A DNA stretch of 64,000 nt from Apostichopus japonicus (GCF_037975245.1 NC_092568.1:35183501-35247500); one strand, 5' to 3'; numbered from the stretch's first letter, positions 47,514 to 60,057 are shown. Numbers and translations are program-made. The notes: generated by a model from the sequence alone, not told the origin.

Positions 47514-50500
47514 TGGGGAAATAGGCCACTTTCGGACAAAAACGAAGATACAATAGACCAGATCTTAGGCCAAAATCTATGTAAAAAATGTTGATGTAAG
47601 TAAACTTCGGCATGCTTGGCTATTTCAAAATAAAAATCCATCGGGAAAATTCTATGAAACACAGAGATCGTACAAATTTTTGAGTGAGCAGAGTTTACTG
47701 TTGTTCTGGTTGGAAGTTTGTGCGTATATCGTGGCTTGGAAAGGAGGAAGATAAACAAAATACTACTTTTCACATAAGGTTGTAATATACACACGCCGGA
47801 TTAAATAATGAATAGCTGTACGGCCTATATATTAGAGTCCTGCCTACTGAAATATTAGTTCTTCAATTTTGCGCTATTTTTGCCAATCTAGACTACCAAT
47901 TCTTTAGACAACATTTAGGTTAGGCTTTTATGGCCTCACTCACAACATTTCACTCTCCTTCGCACTACGTATCGCCTCCCGTGGCCAGCCAACGCCACAA
48001 ACGTAAAGCCCCTCACAACCCCACCCCCACCCCACCCTTGTGTTTTTTACAAGGTGATGTGCGCTATTGGCTTCAGGCGTAAAGCCTACATGTTTTCATG
48101 GCGGCATTCAAAGTTTTGGTAGTGCTAATGCCGGGCTTAGGATTCCTTAACTTCGGGGTAATTTTTGAACAGACGTATACTGGCAGTCCTGATGCACTGA
48201 CCTACATGACGTACTTTCTTGTACCCGCTGATTCCACTGACCAAACTTGAGCATGCCGATTACCCAAAAATAATATACCAGATCATAAAATCAGCAATAT
48301 AAACTAAAATAAAGCCATTTTGGGTTAAATAAAAAAGTCATGCATGGCTTATTGTCTTCGAAAACAATCGTACAATAACATTTTAAATAGACTTTTTGCC
48401 CAATACCTCATGGCGTAGGCTATTGCCTTCGACAAAAATTGGACAAGACACAATTTAATAGGACATTGGGCATTTTTGGCCGAAAACAGGTCAATCTGGC
48501 AGCCCTGCTACACAGGGGCATCAATGATGGGGTGACAGGGGGATACGTCTCCACTTTCTGAATGGTGGGGGACACAATATCAAATGTCCCCAGGTTTAGT
48601 GACTGACTCGTTTAGGCGATTGTCCCCCCAGGGTTAGTGATTGACTCATGTAGGCGCTAGGCATATCATGCTCATAATGACTCATATAATATATATCATA
48701 ACGGGAGCTGAAACATTGTGCTATGAGATAAGTAATTATTCATATTGAATTCTCATGTGCTCAACCCCGATGATAAAATAGAACTTTTTAACTGGACTGA
48801 AATATGAATACGAATTGCAGTTACAACGTAAATTAAATGAGGAACCACGTCTATACATCGCTGATGCTATCTGCTAAGCCTGGGTGCTAAGCTGCGAGTC
48901 ATGTTGTAGTTATAACAATATTATCCATTTTACCTCAAGTTCTATAATTCAGTAGGACAGAGTTTCACCAAATATTTTATTTGCAATTAATGCCAAGAAC
49001 AGTCCCCCCCCCCTCCCCTCCTCCCCTCCTGAGATTTCCACTTCATAAATGAAAGTTGGTGTACGACAATGTGGTTTTCTGGATATGTGCTATTTCAGTT
49101 AGTTTTAGCGAAATGTTCGTATCATTTCTTCTGATTTCGTTAGTCAGTCGTCTATACAACCTCAAGATTCTAGGCACGAATTCTAGGAATGGCGTTCAAA
49201 CAGAGCATTATTAAGCAAAGTCACACAAGAAATAACCTGGACATGAAAAACCAAAATCCGAACGACTGATCCCCTCTCAGCTCAACCCCAGTCCCCATTG
49301 CTTGTCGACTATGAGGGTGCGATCATCGTCAGGTGTGTAGCACGATTCCCCTACAAGGGGAACATTATGCTACACATGATCTTAGCCAAAAGGCCGCTCA
49401 TCACGTACATGCATGTTCGCGAAGGTGATGACCTTGTGCTTCTCGGTGTTCCTCAACTGCCTTTATAGATTCTACTAAGCCAACGGCCCTGTATCGTTAC
49501 TATATATAGGTATTTACTTTATATAGGTATCTTTACTTTATATAGGTCGTAATGTTCCGATAATGCGAACATGCCCAAATACCTATTGCAACAGTGCTTA
49601 TTAAATACACGTAGGATACCATATGTGTGCATGTTGTAAGCATCTGTATAAAAAGATTATTTTATTCGTGGGTGTAAAGTTTAAGAAAAGTGTCTGTTTG
49701 TGGTTTAAGTTCTAGTTCTATCAATCATGATAAAGGGCCTAGGTAACACCCGGTTGTTAGATATATACGTCTTTTTTAATTTAAGTCTAATCACTTGTCA
49801 GATGTGACTATTGTTAAAGTATGTCATGACTCACATGTCAACTCAGGAACCAAACAGAAGCAAACTTGAAGATTTCTACATGTAAGTCCGTCCCCTGGAC
49901 CCTCGACGGGGATCCCTGGACACCATAAGGGGACCCCACCCGATATAGGCTTCGTGTCAAGTGGGTGGCAGCAATATCCATGTCCAGTCATTTATATCCC
50001 CCCCCCCCAACTTTTTAATTGGGATTGAAGCCACTGCTGTTACAGTCGGCCAGCGAATGGAACCAATTATCATAAAGGGCGTGTCTTAGCAAGGTTTTCG
50101 TGCCTATATCACAGAGATGTATACATTTCTGTAGCTTGTATATGGATCTGGCGCTTTTTATAGAAAGAGCACCCTCTATTTATTCGAACGAAGATATCAA
50201 GTTTCGCTCGAAGCAACATTGTTACACTTTGAAGTCTCACAGTTGACGTTTGGCGGTTATAAGACTTGTTGATGACGCGAAGGGGTCATAAACCACATCT
50301 GAATAAAGTGTTATCCAACTTGTTTAAACTGTACCAAGATGGTGCATAAACTAGTTTATTCAACATTTAAAGTATGTAGTACATGGATCACACTTTGTGG
50401 CATCTTTGTACATTGTTTTTAGAATGAAGGCTATGCAAACTGCTTAACCTTCGAATTTCAAAATTAATTTCATACTTTAAATTGCTTATCGAAAGGTAAT

Positions 50501-50933
50501 TGTTAGGTTATGAAGCCAACATCAAATCCTAGTTATACAACCATGAAGCTAGCTCCATGGTACAACACACTATATAAACTTGCCTGTATAAGTTTTCGTT
50601 GTTGGTTCATTTTGACGATGTGTAAACAGCGTACGTGCGACACCTCATGGAATTATTATTATTATGTTATTATGCAAATTCGATGGTCCCTTTAACACCT
50701 CCATACTTTTTTTTACAACACAAGAAAGCATCACTCATTCATGATTAGGAAATAATAATTAATTGTCAAATGATTAACTTATGATATTGTGAACTTTGCA
50801 CTGCTTATCTTGGTATCCCAGTCTATTGTCGATGCAGATATTTCTATCGGTATCCTTTGATGAAAAGTCTTAATCAAATACAGTTGTTGATGATACGAAG
50901 GTTCATGCAGGTGTTGATGTTGCAAGTGGATAT
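47514..50933. other. Mostly gene-free stretch
   Basis: Only the U2-like sequence at 49,325-49,402 was recognised. A G-rich MITE remnant (about 48,515-48,640) and a C-tract near 49,000 also occur. Confidence 0.45.
49325..49402 (-). pseudogene. U2 snRNA 5'-end-like sequence fused to a strong hairpin
   Basis: On the minus strand CGGCCTTTTGGCTAAGATCA-GTGTAG matches the highly conserved 5' part of U2 snRNA, then diverges. The branch-site-pairing region (GTAGTA) is replaced by GTAGCA. The next bases form a near-perfect hairpin: TGTGTAGCA/TGCTACACA (9 bp, 49,334-49,342 with 49,368-49,376), then TTCCCCT/AGGGGAA around a three-base loop. It is not a complete U2. It may be a U2-derived SINE or retropseudogene, or a diverged snRNA-like gene. 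TATAAAGG lies about 80 bp upstream on the same strand, which proves little. Confidence 0.55.
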
Positions 50934-51269
50934 TGACAACCTAAGCATACACATTCCAATTGTATCACATGTTCACGATTGAAAACAAAGTTTGAAAAAC
51001 ACCTGTCATGACGGAATCTCAGACAGCCTATACGATGATCCACAGCCCGGAGTATAGGGAAGACTTTATTTCTTAAAAAATAATAGAAATATTTTCAAAC
51101 AACCATATCAAGAGGTACTGAGAAGTTGTTGAGAAAAGTTTGTGATTAGTTTTACAGAGTAGCATATTTTTCTCTCCCCATATCAGTTTCAAATTTTCGT
51201 TATAACATAAGTAAATATTCACTCGTTCATGATTGCATGGGAATTCTAATCAAATTGTGAATTGCAGAT

Positions 51270-51660
51270 GTTGTCAAAGGGGTGCCGGGCCATGGGCATC
51301 AAAATGGGTCCATCTATCGCCTGCTTGGCCATGGGCCCTTTTACATGGAAACAGACCCATTTTCAACAAACGTTACATCGATGACATAGTTAGTGCTGTC
51401 ATTGGATCTAGAAATGAACTACAAACCTTCATTAAGTGTGTATGAAGTTTCTACTCTTCTTTGAACTTTACCTATGAAATTTCTTCTTCTTCTGTTAACT
51501 TCCTAGATCTAAATGCTAGCCATCGATAATTGACTAATCTCTACAAATATTTACTTTAAATCTACCGACTTTCACAAAATATTACTTATTATACTCATCC
51601 AGTCATCCACCTACTTGTACCAACTCCATTCCCTATTCTCAGATGTTACATGTTAAAAGA
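51270..51660 (+). mobile_element. Penelope-like element, reverse transcriptase fragment (copy 2)
   Basis: Carries the same pieces as at 33,077: IKMGPSIACLAMGPF and RYIDDIVSAVIGSRNELQTF, then FYSSLNFTYEISSSSVNFLD. It is frameshifted and dead. It was duplicated together with the neighbouring BID-like gene. Confidence 0.72.
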
Positions 51661-51720
51661 ATATAGTCATTACCGTTTTACCAAATAGATAATGAACTAG
51701 CAAATGTTTACTTTTCCAAA

Positions 51721-52014
51721 TTATCCCTGCTGGTAAATCCAATTTGGGAAGGTTTTGCTCACAAAATCCACCATATAATCACGGAGTCTGTCACAAATAG
51801 TGTTTGTTAGCTGTATTTGCCCCTTTGCTGTTCTGAAAGCTAGCTTAACACCCATCAGAAGAAGAGCTACTTGGTGTCTGTCGCTCTTGTCTGTCAAGCT
51901 GTGCTGATGTTTGTCTAAGATTTCTTTAATCCACTCTTCAAAGGTTGCATATGTTACTTCTCCTGCTTCTAAGAGCATTTTTTGAACGAGTATCTGCTGA
52001 AGTTCAGGTTGTAT
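51721..52014 (-). CDS. BID-like BH3 protein, gene 2, exon 3 (C-terminal helices, stop)
   Basis: Acceptor TTGAAATTTAG; reads IQPELQQILVQKMLLEAGEV, FEEWIKEILDKHQHSLTDKS, VALLLMGVKLAFRTAKGQ, and ends NWIYQQG and TAA at 51,721-51,723. It is the same length (98 codons) as in gene 1. Differences are few and conservative, while the introns diverged more. This is the pattern expected if both copies still make protein or did so until recently. Confidence 0.72.
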   Translation of the reverse strand: MQPELQQILVQKMLLEAGEVTYATFEEWIKEILDKHQHSLTDKSDRHQVALLLMGVKLAFRTAKGQIQLTNTICDRLRDYMVDFVSKTFPNWIYQQG

Positions 52015-52723
52015 CTAAATTTCAAGAAAAAAAGTATGAAAGTATAATTATTTTTTCAACCTTTGAGGTTTATGTTATCATTTTAACGCCTTTCATCATT
52101 TGTCGACAGTCATTACCTTACAAATGTATATGTTATTCTGGAAAAGTAGACATTGCCGTGTTTAAAGATACTTTGCGATTAATCTAAGAGATTTACAAAT
52201 TGACATTATTAATGGTAAATAAATATATATCTTGAAACGAATTACAAAAATACTTTTAAATAGGTAAAAAACATTGTGATATGATATTACATTTGTAATT
52301 TGGGAATGAAAGACCTCTAATTGATTTTAAAATATCTTATCGTTATAATCGTCCAGACCAGTATGCAGGACGGGGTAGGAAAATGCGACCGTTGCGTACA
52401 AACAACTCCACCCACCCCCTCCCATTTTCGAAGGTCCACATTTGACTGGGTAGAGAATGGTCTTTCCTACTACAGGCGTTTTATACTCACTGCGTCAAAA
52501 TTATGTCACAAAACAATTTCAAATGGTTGCAAAGCAGATAAAGCACAACGTTGCACCAGCTATTCACCTTTAGTTATATTACTTAAAAACTGTAGATTCC
52601 TTCCCCAGAACGATCTTCAACTAAAAGGTAGACCACCTTACTAGATGACACACCACCCCATAGAAAATCAGGGGTACGGGTATAATCGATATGCAGATAT
52701 CTTATAAAGACAACGGAACAAAC

Positions 52724-52929
52724 CTCTTTGTTAAGATTATCTCCAAGTTCCTTGATTCGTTCAGCCACTTTGTGTATTGCTCTCTCTCGGGCATATATCT
52801 GGTAAAGATCTGGCATTTCTTCTTTTGTAACTGTTTTTGTTATAGTTTCATAGCCTCCAGTTTCTTCGTTTCTCTCAGCCACCTCAACTTCCGGTAACTC
52901 ATCATGCGGTATGTCTTCATATTCTGGGG
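52724..52929 (-). CDS. BID-like BH3 protein, gene 2, exon 2 (acidic loop and BH3 motif)
   Basis: Acceptor GCTATGAAATACAG (identical to gene 1), donor GTTTGT. It encodes APEYEDIPHDELPEVEVAER, then KEEMPDLYQIYARERAIHKV, then AERIKELGDNLNKE. VAERIKELGDNLN is a full BH3 motif with the Gly-Asp pair. The preceding acidic stretch is the place where BID has its caspase-cut loop, and LPEVE and EEMPD are possible but unproven protease targets. Phase is 1 in, 0 out (207 nt with the split codon). Whole gene: 633 nt, 210 aa, near BID's usual ~195. Confidence 0.77.
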
Positions 52930-53532
52930 CTGTATTTCATAGCAAGAGAGCTTAGTTGTCGTACAATGACGTGAAAAAAAAGGTGAGGGAAGGGCGCGTT
53001 CAGTCGAGTTTGTAAGACCTTCTTTATAACAGTCCGTTTCAACGACCCCTTGGCAACACCACTTACTTTGTAAATCCCTTTGGTGATCTGCTTATGGCCT
53101 TCTCATACCCCTACCTAAATCAGTCGGGAGAAATATAAACTTTGAATCCCACCCACCTTCAAATCATGTGCATGCCACTGGTGTTGTGACACCCTCATAT
53201 CATTCTACACCTCATTCAATCAAACTTCACCTCATCCTCATCTCAATTACCCCCCACCACCTTCCCTCACCACCACCACATACAATATATGTGGTATCTA
53301 ATTTGATTTTAAATAAACGTATGACGGCACATAATTACATTCACATCGCTCTAGGTGATATATATGCGGCCAAATTTTGCAGTTTGACTGTAATATATTC
53401 ATAACCTATGGAAGATAGACCTATGTAAAATTGCACAATATCTTATATAGAAAAATATTTCAAGGGAATGTTAGTTTAAAAAGCTATGTGTATGTGCTGA
53501 CACAAGACACTGTTCTTTAAAGAATGTGGTAC

Positions 53533-53665
53533 CTTGTCCTTTAGAGGTTACTTTGCCCCCACCAGACTGCACTATGGTAAACGGCACTTGGTCATCTTGA
53601 AGCAGTAAGAAGAGCACATGGGTGGTATCCTGTCGTACTTGTCTGCGAAGAGTTGCTGAGGCCAT
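53533..53665 (-). CDS. BID-like BH3 protein, gene 2, exon 1 (start)
   Basis: ATG at 53,665-53,663 opens MASATLRRQVRQDTTHVLFL and continues LLQDDQVPFTIV to KVTSKGQ. Donor GTACCA lies directly after 53,533. The exon is 133 nt, as in gene 1. The leader upstream (CTTGTAACAAGAATCGTCT, minus strand) is shared by both genes, supporting this start and suggesting that the promoters were duplicated too. Confidence 0.7.
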
Positions 53666-54482
53666 CGTGCGTAGACGATTCTTGTTACAAGAAATTGGAA
53701 ATATTGATCCAGCATGCAGCTATGGTCAGTTCAGTCACAGCTGCCGGAAGACTGTACAGAACAAATTGACAAGTTACTGACCGTCGCATCCATACTTAAG
53801 ATGTAAACATGAAAATAACTGTCATTTTGTACAGTAACGATTTGTTGATGATCTAATATCTCACGCTAATTACCATTTTGACGTGCTATTTTACGCAAAA
53901 CGTCACAAACTTGGAATTTGCCTGTTTTAGTAAATTTCACAACATTATTGTCATGAAGTGATATTATGCCTTCCTCTAAGTGCCTACTTCTTCAAGGTGT
54001 TTAGCCCTTTCGCCTTTTGACCTTTAAGTTTCCCCATCGTTAATTCCTACGGTTTCAGCTTAAAGAAATACATTAGAAATTTTACGGTCCATTTTCAGAC
54101 GTCTAGTTTAGGAGCCTGTATTTTCAGACAAAGAAAATCATAACGAAAAACCATGATTGGTTCATTCATTGATAGATTTCATGTAATCACAAAGGGGCAG
54201 GTAGCCTATACATACCTAGCATGTCACTTATGAGTTATGATGATTACAAGCCAAAGTGCCACACTTCATGACAATGTGTGTCTTAGGTTCAGAATGAGGA
54301 CCATTGTTCAAATCCACGTCCCATAACCTTAAGATTCCCTTTAACAATACAATTCTTCACAACATGTGGTGATTCAGATTTTCAAACAATGTCTGAGGAC
54401 TTGGGATTTCCTTGGTCAAGTCCTAAAGAGTATTCTTGTTTACGAGGTTTCAGACTTTGACCACTATTGCCCTCAATAGGAG

Positions 54483-54975
54483 CCACAACTTCTCTCTATG
54501 TCATGAGTTACTCAATTTATCAGCATTTTTGCTGGTAAAGACTTACATGTATCACCTGTCAACATTTGTAAAAAAGTAATTATGTCTAGTCCTAACATGT
54601 TAAACAAATTCCAAAACGATGCCTAGCAAGATCTTGCACTTTTGCTTAAGTCTCTATTACTGCCATAGAATAATGAGTGGTAAGCTAGGCCTAACTTCGA
54701 ATGCTATTTCCATTACTCGCGCGGCTTGCGTAGGCGTAATGTTACAGCTGGCTACAGTGTAGGGTATAGGATAGGGCAATTTCTGTGCACGCTTCCAGCG
54801 ATAGGGTTATAACCCCGTGACAGTTGGACATGAAAAGAAATTACTAGCTTACCAAGGACGTGCCAGCCCGAGTTTAATTCCAGACAAAAACAAACACACG
54901 TGGAACTGCTAACTTACGTCCAAATCAGTTCATATACGTAGTGTTATGAGCACATGAGCAGGTTACTTCCTCATT
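54483..54975. repeat. Segmental duplication, copy 2, part B left
   Basis: Aligns with 41,551 to about 42,114. It lacks roughly 60 bp found in copy 1 (around 41,865-41,930) and stops at CTTCCTCAT, where extra sequence begins. Confidence 0.85.
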
Positions 54976-54981
54976 GCAGGA

Positions 54982-55001
54982 TTGGGTCGATATCGACCCA
55001 A
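54982..55001. repeat. Perfect 20-bp palindrome TTGGGTCGATATCGACCCAA
   Basis: Exact dyad symmetry with no spacer, seven bases inside the left boundary of the copy-2-specific segment. Confidence 0.97.
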
Positions 55002-56029
55002 ATAATCATTGAGTTTAAAAAAAAATAGTACTCAGCCACCTTATATCCTACAACATTCATTAAGGTATTGAAATGTAGCTAAGACCATACGTTTGTGTAT
55101 AAAACAAATAAAAAGGGGGTATAACTGTGATTTTTTTTAGTGGGTGGGGCTCAAAGGTCAATCTGAAAATGACGTAATTTGGCTAAAAATCGATGTTCGC
55201 TTCATAAAAATCGTGACAGAAAATAAGAGTTGAACAAACCCCCCCCCCCCCATTATATTTGGTATAAACCCTAACATGTTTTGAACATATTCTGAGCATT
55301 TCAGGAATATATCTATAGAGAGTTCTGAGAAAAATGCAAATGTCCTTGAAATTTCCTGTAATTTGACACCAAAATCGTCCAAATCCGTTCATTTTTGAGA
55401 AAATTCTCATTCCCGAACGCTTCAACCTACGTACGTGTTTTTTTTTTTCTTATTTGAGATATTTAGGCCACTGCAACATTTGTAATTGATAGTCAGAGCC
55501 GTATATAGAGAGAGTTTGGCCAACTGGCGATTTGTGACGTCACACGCAAAACATGGGCATCAAAATAGGTCCAGTTGTCGTTACCAGTTGCGCGAAACAC
55601 GAAAAACACCACACACAATATATAGCAGCTTTGCACACTGTGCTCGTTGCGAACAAACGAAGCGACTCAGAATGTCAGATTTTGACAGGCATACGAGGAA
55701 CAAAATGGATATCAGGTAATGAATTAGCGTATGCGTTAGTTAATCACATTTACGTTTATCTTCACACCTGAAATGCATAGAAAACTAGCTGAAAACCTGT
55801 CATTACACTTGTTTTATTTTACTCCTCATACTACTAGTCCTACTTTAGTCATACAAACGAAAAGCACACATCACAGTCCTGGCTAGGCTAGATTACAGAC
55901 GCACAACAATAGCATCAGGCCTACATTAATAGATCCTTCAATTAAATAAAGTAGGCCTACACATAAAATGACAATTTATGCTTCACTGATCTTTTCAGGT
56001 TTGCCAAAAGTAGTTGTACCAGAGGTCAT

Positions 56030-56325
56030 TGTCTTAAACTCCAGAAGTTACATAGTAGGATTAATATTCGGCATAACTTTTTCTCTAAAGTCTAATACAA
56101 CTTATACAAGGGTTGTGAATGGATGGAATGGTTTGCCTGAGAAGGTTGAATTGCAAGTAGTGTGAATGGGTTTAAGAATACTTTGGATGAGTACATTAAG
56201 CATTGTAATTGGGTATGACATTTGATGTCCTCGGTTTTATTCCTCTCATATAGCCTTAGGGTCCTTAATGGGGACTTGAGTGTCTCTCCTGGTCTTTTTT
56301 TCTACTAAACTAAACTATATACTTG
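56030..56325 (+). mobile_element. CR1-like LINE 3' end fragment
   Basis: Reads TRVVNGWNGLPEKVELQVV, the WN-x-LP motif near the end of CR1-type ORF2. It then continues to CTTAGGGTCCTTAATGGGGA and TTTCTACTAAACTAAACTAT, matching the 3' end of the element at 40,146 on the other strand. It lies inside the 4.6-kb transposon. Confidence 0.75.
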
Positions 56326-57116
56326 AGTGTAGGAGTTAGCAATAGTTGGGAGTCTGTGGGCAAACCTAAGACTGATATTGTGGTGTTAATTTCTGAGGAA
56401 TGTAGTACTAGGCGATAGTAGGTGTAACAGATTGAATGGGTCTGTCGAGAAAAAAAAAACCTGCAACAACTGAATACTGGTGTATGTTGTAGCTTATTTA
56501 TTTTCCATTAACATATATACTATACGGTCATGTCCTTAATAAGGTTTCATGGATCACACTGACATAGTGTGCCTGCTTGTCAGTGTTGTCAACTGAGCAC
56601 AGGGCTGATGACATCATTCAGTTTGTTATTATGCAGACAGCAAATGGCCATAATGATAATTATTAATTGTTACTTATTCTTCATACTGCCCTTACTGGCC
56701 TTACCTGAACAGTGATGTATAAAAATGCAAGAAGTCGTTAAGATTTTCATTTAAGAATCGTTTCAGCCTGTCCTATTTCAAACATATGATTGGCAGGTTT
56801 CCACGTTACATAGCTTATCAAAATGGAGCTGTTCTGTAAAGCAAGAAAATCACACATATGCATGCATACAAACACACTCATATAACAATTTCTGAATACC
56901 TTTTCAGCTGCCCAAAGGTACTGGAATGCAAGCTCTGTTGGGTGAATTAAAAAACCCTCATTGTACTCTTTTATTATGGTTGGCGTAGCTGGAACCAGCA
57001 ATGATGGTGATGTGGATTTGACAGTACCTAGACAAGAATTCAATAGCTGCTTTGTGTTGAAGTGGGTTCAACTTGCTCAAGGCCATGACAGGATGAGACT
57101 AGACATCAGGATGAAT

Positions 57117-57507
57117 TATCTGTTGCAGAGCTCTATAAACCAGGCAGTTGTTAAAACATCCATTGGGTGACCCTCACAGTCTACCAGGCACTGCATCGCA
57201 GAAGCAAAATGAAGTGTGTGTGATACCTTCATCTTATGAGAGTGGAATGGTATCAGTGTGGCCTCAATCAATTTGGCTTCAAGTCTTTGTTTTCTTGAAA
57301 GCTGAGAAGGTCTTTCAGTGGTTTTACACTGACCTCTGTACTTGACAATTCATGTGTATTTGCCAGCTCAGGAGGAAGCCAGATTTTAATTACATTAACC
57401 AATGCTGACTTTTTTTTGGACATGTGGTACATCTGCAAGGAGGTGAAGGAAGCAGTTGGAGTTGCATGGATGTGGAATCTTGTTGATAGTCTGGCAGTCT
57501 TATCCAC
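57117..57507 (-). pseudogene. Transposase remnant (P-element/THAP9-like, tentative)
   Basis: Two overlapping frames on the minus strand are open: 57,507-57,268 (IKIWLPPELANTHELSS, PLKDLLSFQENKDL) and 57,292-57,117 (LEAKLIEATLIPFHSHKMKV, then ASAMQCLVDCEGHPM, TTAWFIELCNR). Together they follow the order seen after the catalytic region of P-type transposases, with a frameshift between. The remainder of the gene was not recognisable, so assignment rests on a short pattern. Confidence 0.4.
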
Positions 57508-60057
57508 AGATTATCCCAAAGCTTCTCCACATTGCCACATTCAGAACTTATTACATTGATAAACTTGAAAATTGCAGGAATCTAACAAAGCACCCATCAA
57601 GGGAATTTGTTTGTATAATTATTGAAAGCTGTGACCTTCTGATGTGACAGACTAATGTGAAATAAAGGGCAGTAGATTACCTTGTAAATGAACCTTGTTA
57701 TTGTTTGATTGTATATAATGTTTGCAAAATTTTAAGTTGCATGCTACCAATTGAAACATAATTCTTTCTCTATTAATGGGATATAAATACTTCTCCTTAA
57801 AGGGTGTGAAGACTCCCCCCACAAAGAAACGTCTCATGCCGGTTATCTGACCTAGTTTCGAATGCGGTGTAACAGAAGTGTTAGACACCACCATTGATCC
57901 CAGAAAATACACACACAGCTTGCTACCATCTGTAAATAGACATTAGTGTACAGTCAATACAAACATCACGGTCAATACCCACAACACAGTGTACATAGCA
58001 GCGTGGACATCTCAGGTCTAGATAAAAGATAACAAGGTATCAGGTTTCATTACTGTCTGCATTTTGTAGCGACACAAAAAAAACTTCACTTGCAAGCAAC
58101 GGAAAGTAACTTTTTCAGAGCGCGGCATGCGGTTTAGGGCGAGTCTTCAATACCTTTAAATATACTGCATCGGTTGTTGTCACTTGATCATTTGCTTGTG
58201 TGTGAGCTAAACAGCTTAAATAATATGTAAAAAAATAATACAAACTTTCAAATTGCCAGATATTTACTTGCTCAAAATCAATATCCAATCATGATTTGTT
58301 GCTGTCATTGAGTCCATTATTCAGATGATGAGGCAGATTCCCTTCAACTCTCCATGATGAAGGTAAAACCTTATATCTTAACCAACTGCCATTGAGTGTC
58401 CATTTGAAAGTTTCAAACACACAAGTGCATTGATTAAAACAAAGACTTTATTGCTGTGGTTGCAGGAACTGGATTTCAGTCCAGTAGTCACTCACCAGGT
58501 TCGTCTTTATCACAGTCTGCTAACTGTGGCTTTTTCTGTTAGGAGTTTTTCTTCAGAGCACATGTCACCTTTGATTTGTAAAAAAAGTCCTGAAATCCAG
58601 GGAGTTAAAATTTACTGTCTAAAGATAATTTAAAAAGATTTTTTTAACTTCAATCATCAATGTGGGTGTCAATTAAGGGAATAAGGAGTTACTGATGCAA
58701 TGACTTTCTGGCATAAGTGCATTTATAATGTGTTAAAACTTGAAAGGTGTATCATACTGCATCCCGCCCCCCCCCCTTCTTAATTTGCACTCCGTTTGAA
58801 TGCACAGACAGTTTTGCTTATTAATGAAATACCAGTTAACACTAAATTTTCAAGTCTTCCTTTAAAACAGTCAAACGAAACCGTGCATTGCCTAAGCTAT
58901 GCCTACGCAATAGTTTGAACATTTCTTTATCAACATTGTGGTGACAGGGCTCTTAAGATAATTCAGTGACCAAGACAAGAGTGTAGGGTAGTCTTTGCAA
59001 TAAGCATGACTAAGGCTAGGCTACCAGTACCATAATTAGCCTTGGCCTAGTGGTCTTTGAAATGTAGCCTAGGCCCCTGCTACTTTGATAAATGATAGTT
59101 GACTGCATCCAAATTAAACCAAGGCCTTGGCTATACTTTTGAAGAAGAAAAAATTAGGCTGAATTCATGTTAGCCTAAAAAGGCTAGGCCAATGCTGACA
59201 ATTAACACAAACCAAGATCATTTAACCATTTGTTTATGGCATACTAAAAGGGTCTATATAATTAGGCCTGTATGTGTACACAACCCACAAGTTGCCAATG
59301 AGTATAGACCTAGCCTAATTAGTTTAGGCCTAGGCTACTTTGTTTTCCTTAGGCCTAGTATAATTGGGCCTTATACTGTGCCATATTATGTAATGTGCTA
59401 TAACAGTTGTAGTAATAGCAAGAATGGTCCAGGTCTAACTAAGCCCAGGCTTAACTTATGCTTCGGGCTTAACTAAGGATTAGGGCTTTACGTGATGCCT
59501 AGAGGCTAGCCCACCCTTTTACATTAAACTAAAAGTGATACTTTTTTAGGCTAGGCATACAATAACTAGGAATTAGGATAACTATATGTGCGACTGAAAC
59601 TGCCATGCCTATGATTAGGAGAGCTGGCATAATGAAATCGAATTTGTGGATCGTAAAACGAGAGAGAATAGCCATGAATGTAATTACAGAAACCAGTCTG
59701 AACGTAAAATTCTCGCATTGCTTGTACATTACTCGTATTACACTATGGCCTATGGCTAGTATGGGCCTAGTCTACACAGACTTTTTTTCATTAGATCTCC
59801 ATCTCGTTCTCTCTACTTCCAAAAAATTCCTCTTCTTTTATGGTCAGTCGGAAAATCAAACAACAATATCCATGTTCTGACCGATTGCAGCATCCCCAGC
59901 ACCATTTCTTTCATAATTTCGTACTTTTTTCGTGTACACAAACGATAGTCTATACACTGTGAGTATGCGTGTCGCCTGCTATAAAGTTTTCAAGTGGACC
60001 TATTTTACCACCCTGTGTGGGCGTTTTCCCTCTCGACCAATCCAAATCGGTTACATG
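57508..60057. other. Interior of the 4.6-kb transposon, right part
   Basis: No confident exon. The frame at 57,652-57,912 (minus) has no recognisable domain. From 58,880 to 59,560 the palindrome TAGGCCTA and close variants recur many times. Confidence 0.45.

Larger units (their letters stand above)
50934..54087. repeat. Segmental duplication, copy 2, part A (Penelope fragment + BID-like gene 2)
   Basis: Direct-orientation partner of 32,727-35,975. The offset between the copies drifts from about 18.2 to 18.1 kb because of small indels. Confidence 0.85.

Noticed and set aside
55553-55719. THAP DNA-binding domain at the left end of the 4.6-kb transposon
   Set aside because: The open frame there lacks the C2CH zinc-ligand spacing of THAP domains.
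57652-57912. 86-codon minus-strand frame inside the transposon as a gene
   Set aside because: No family pattern and no clear link to the transposase remnant.
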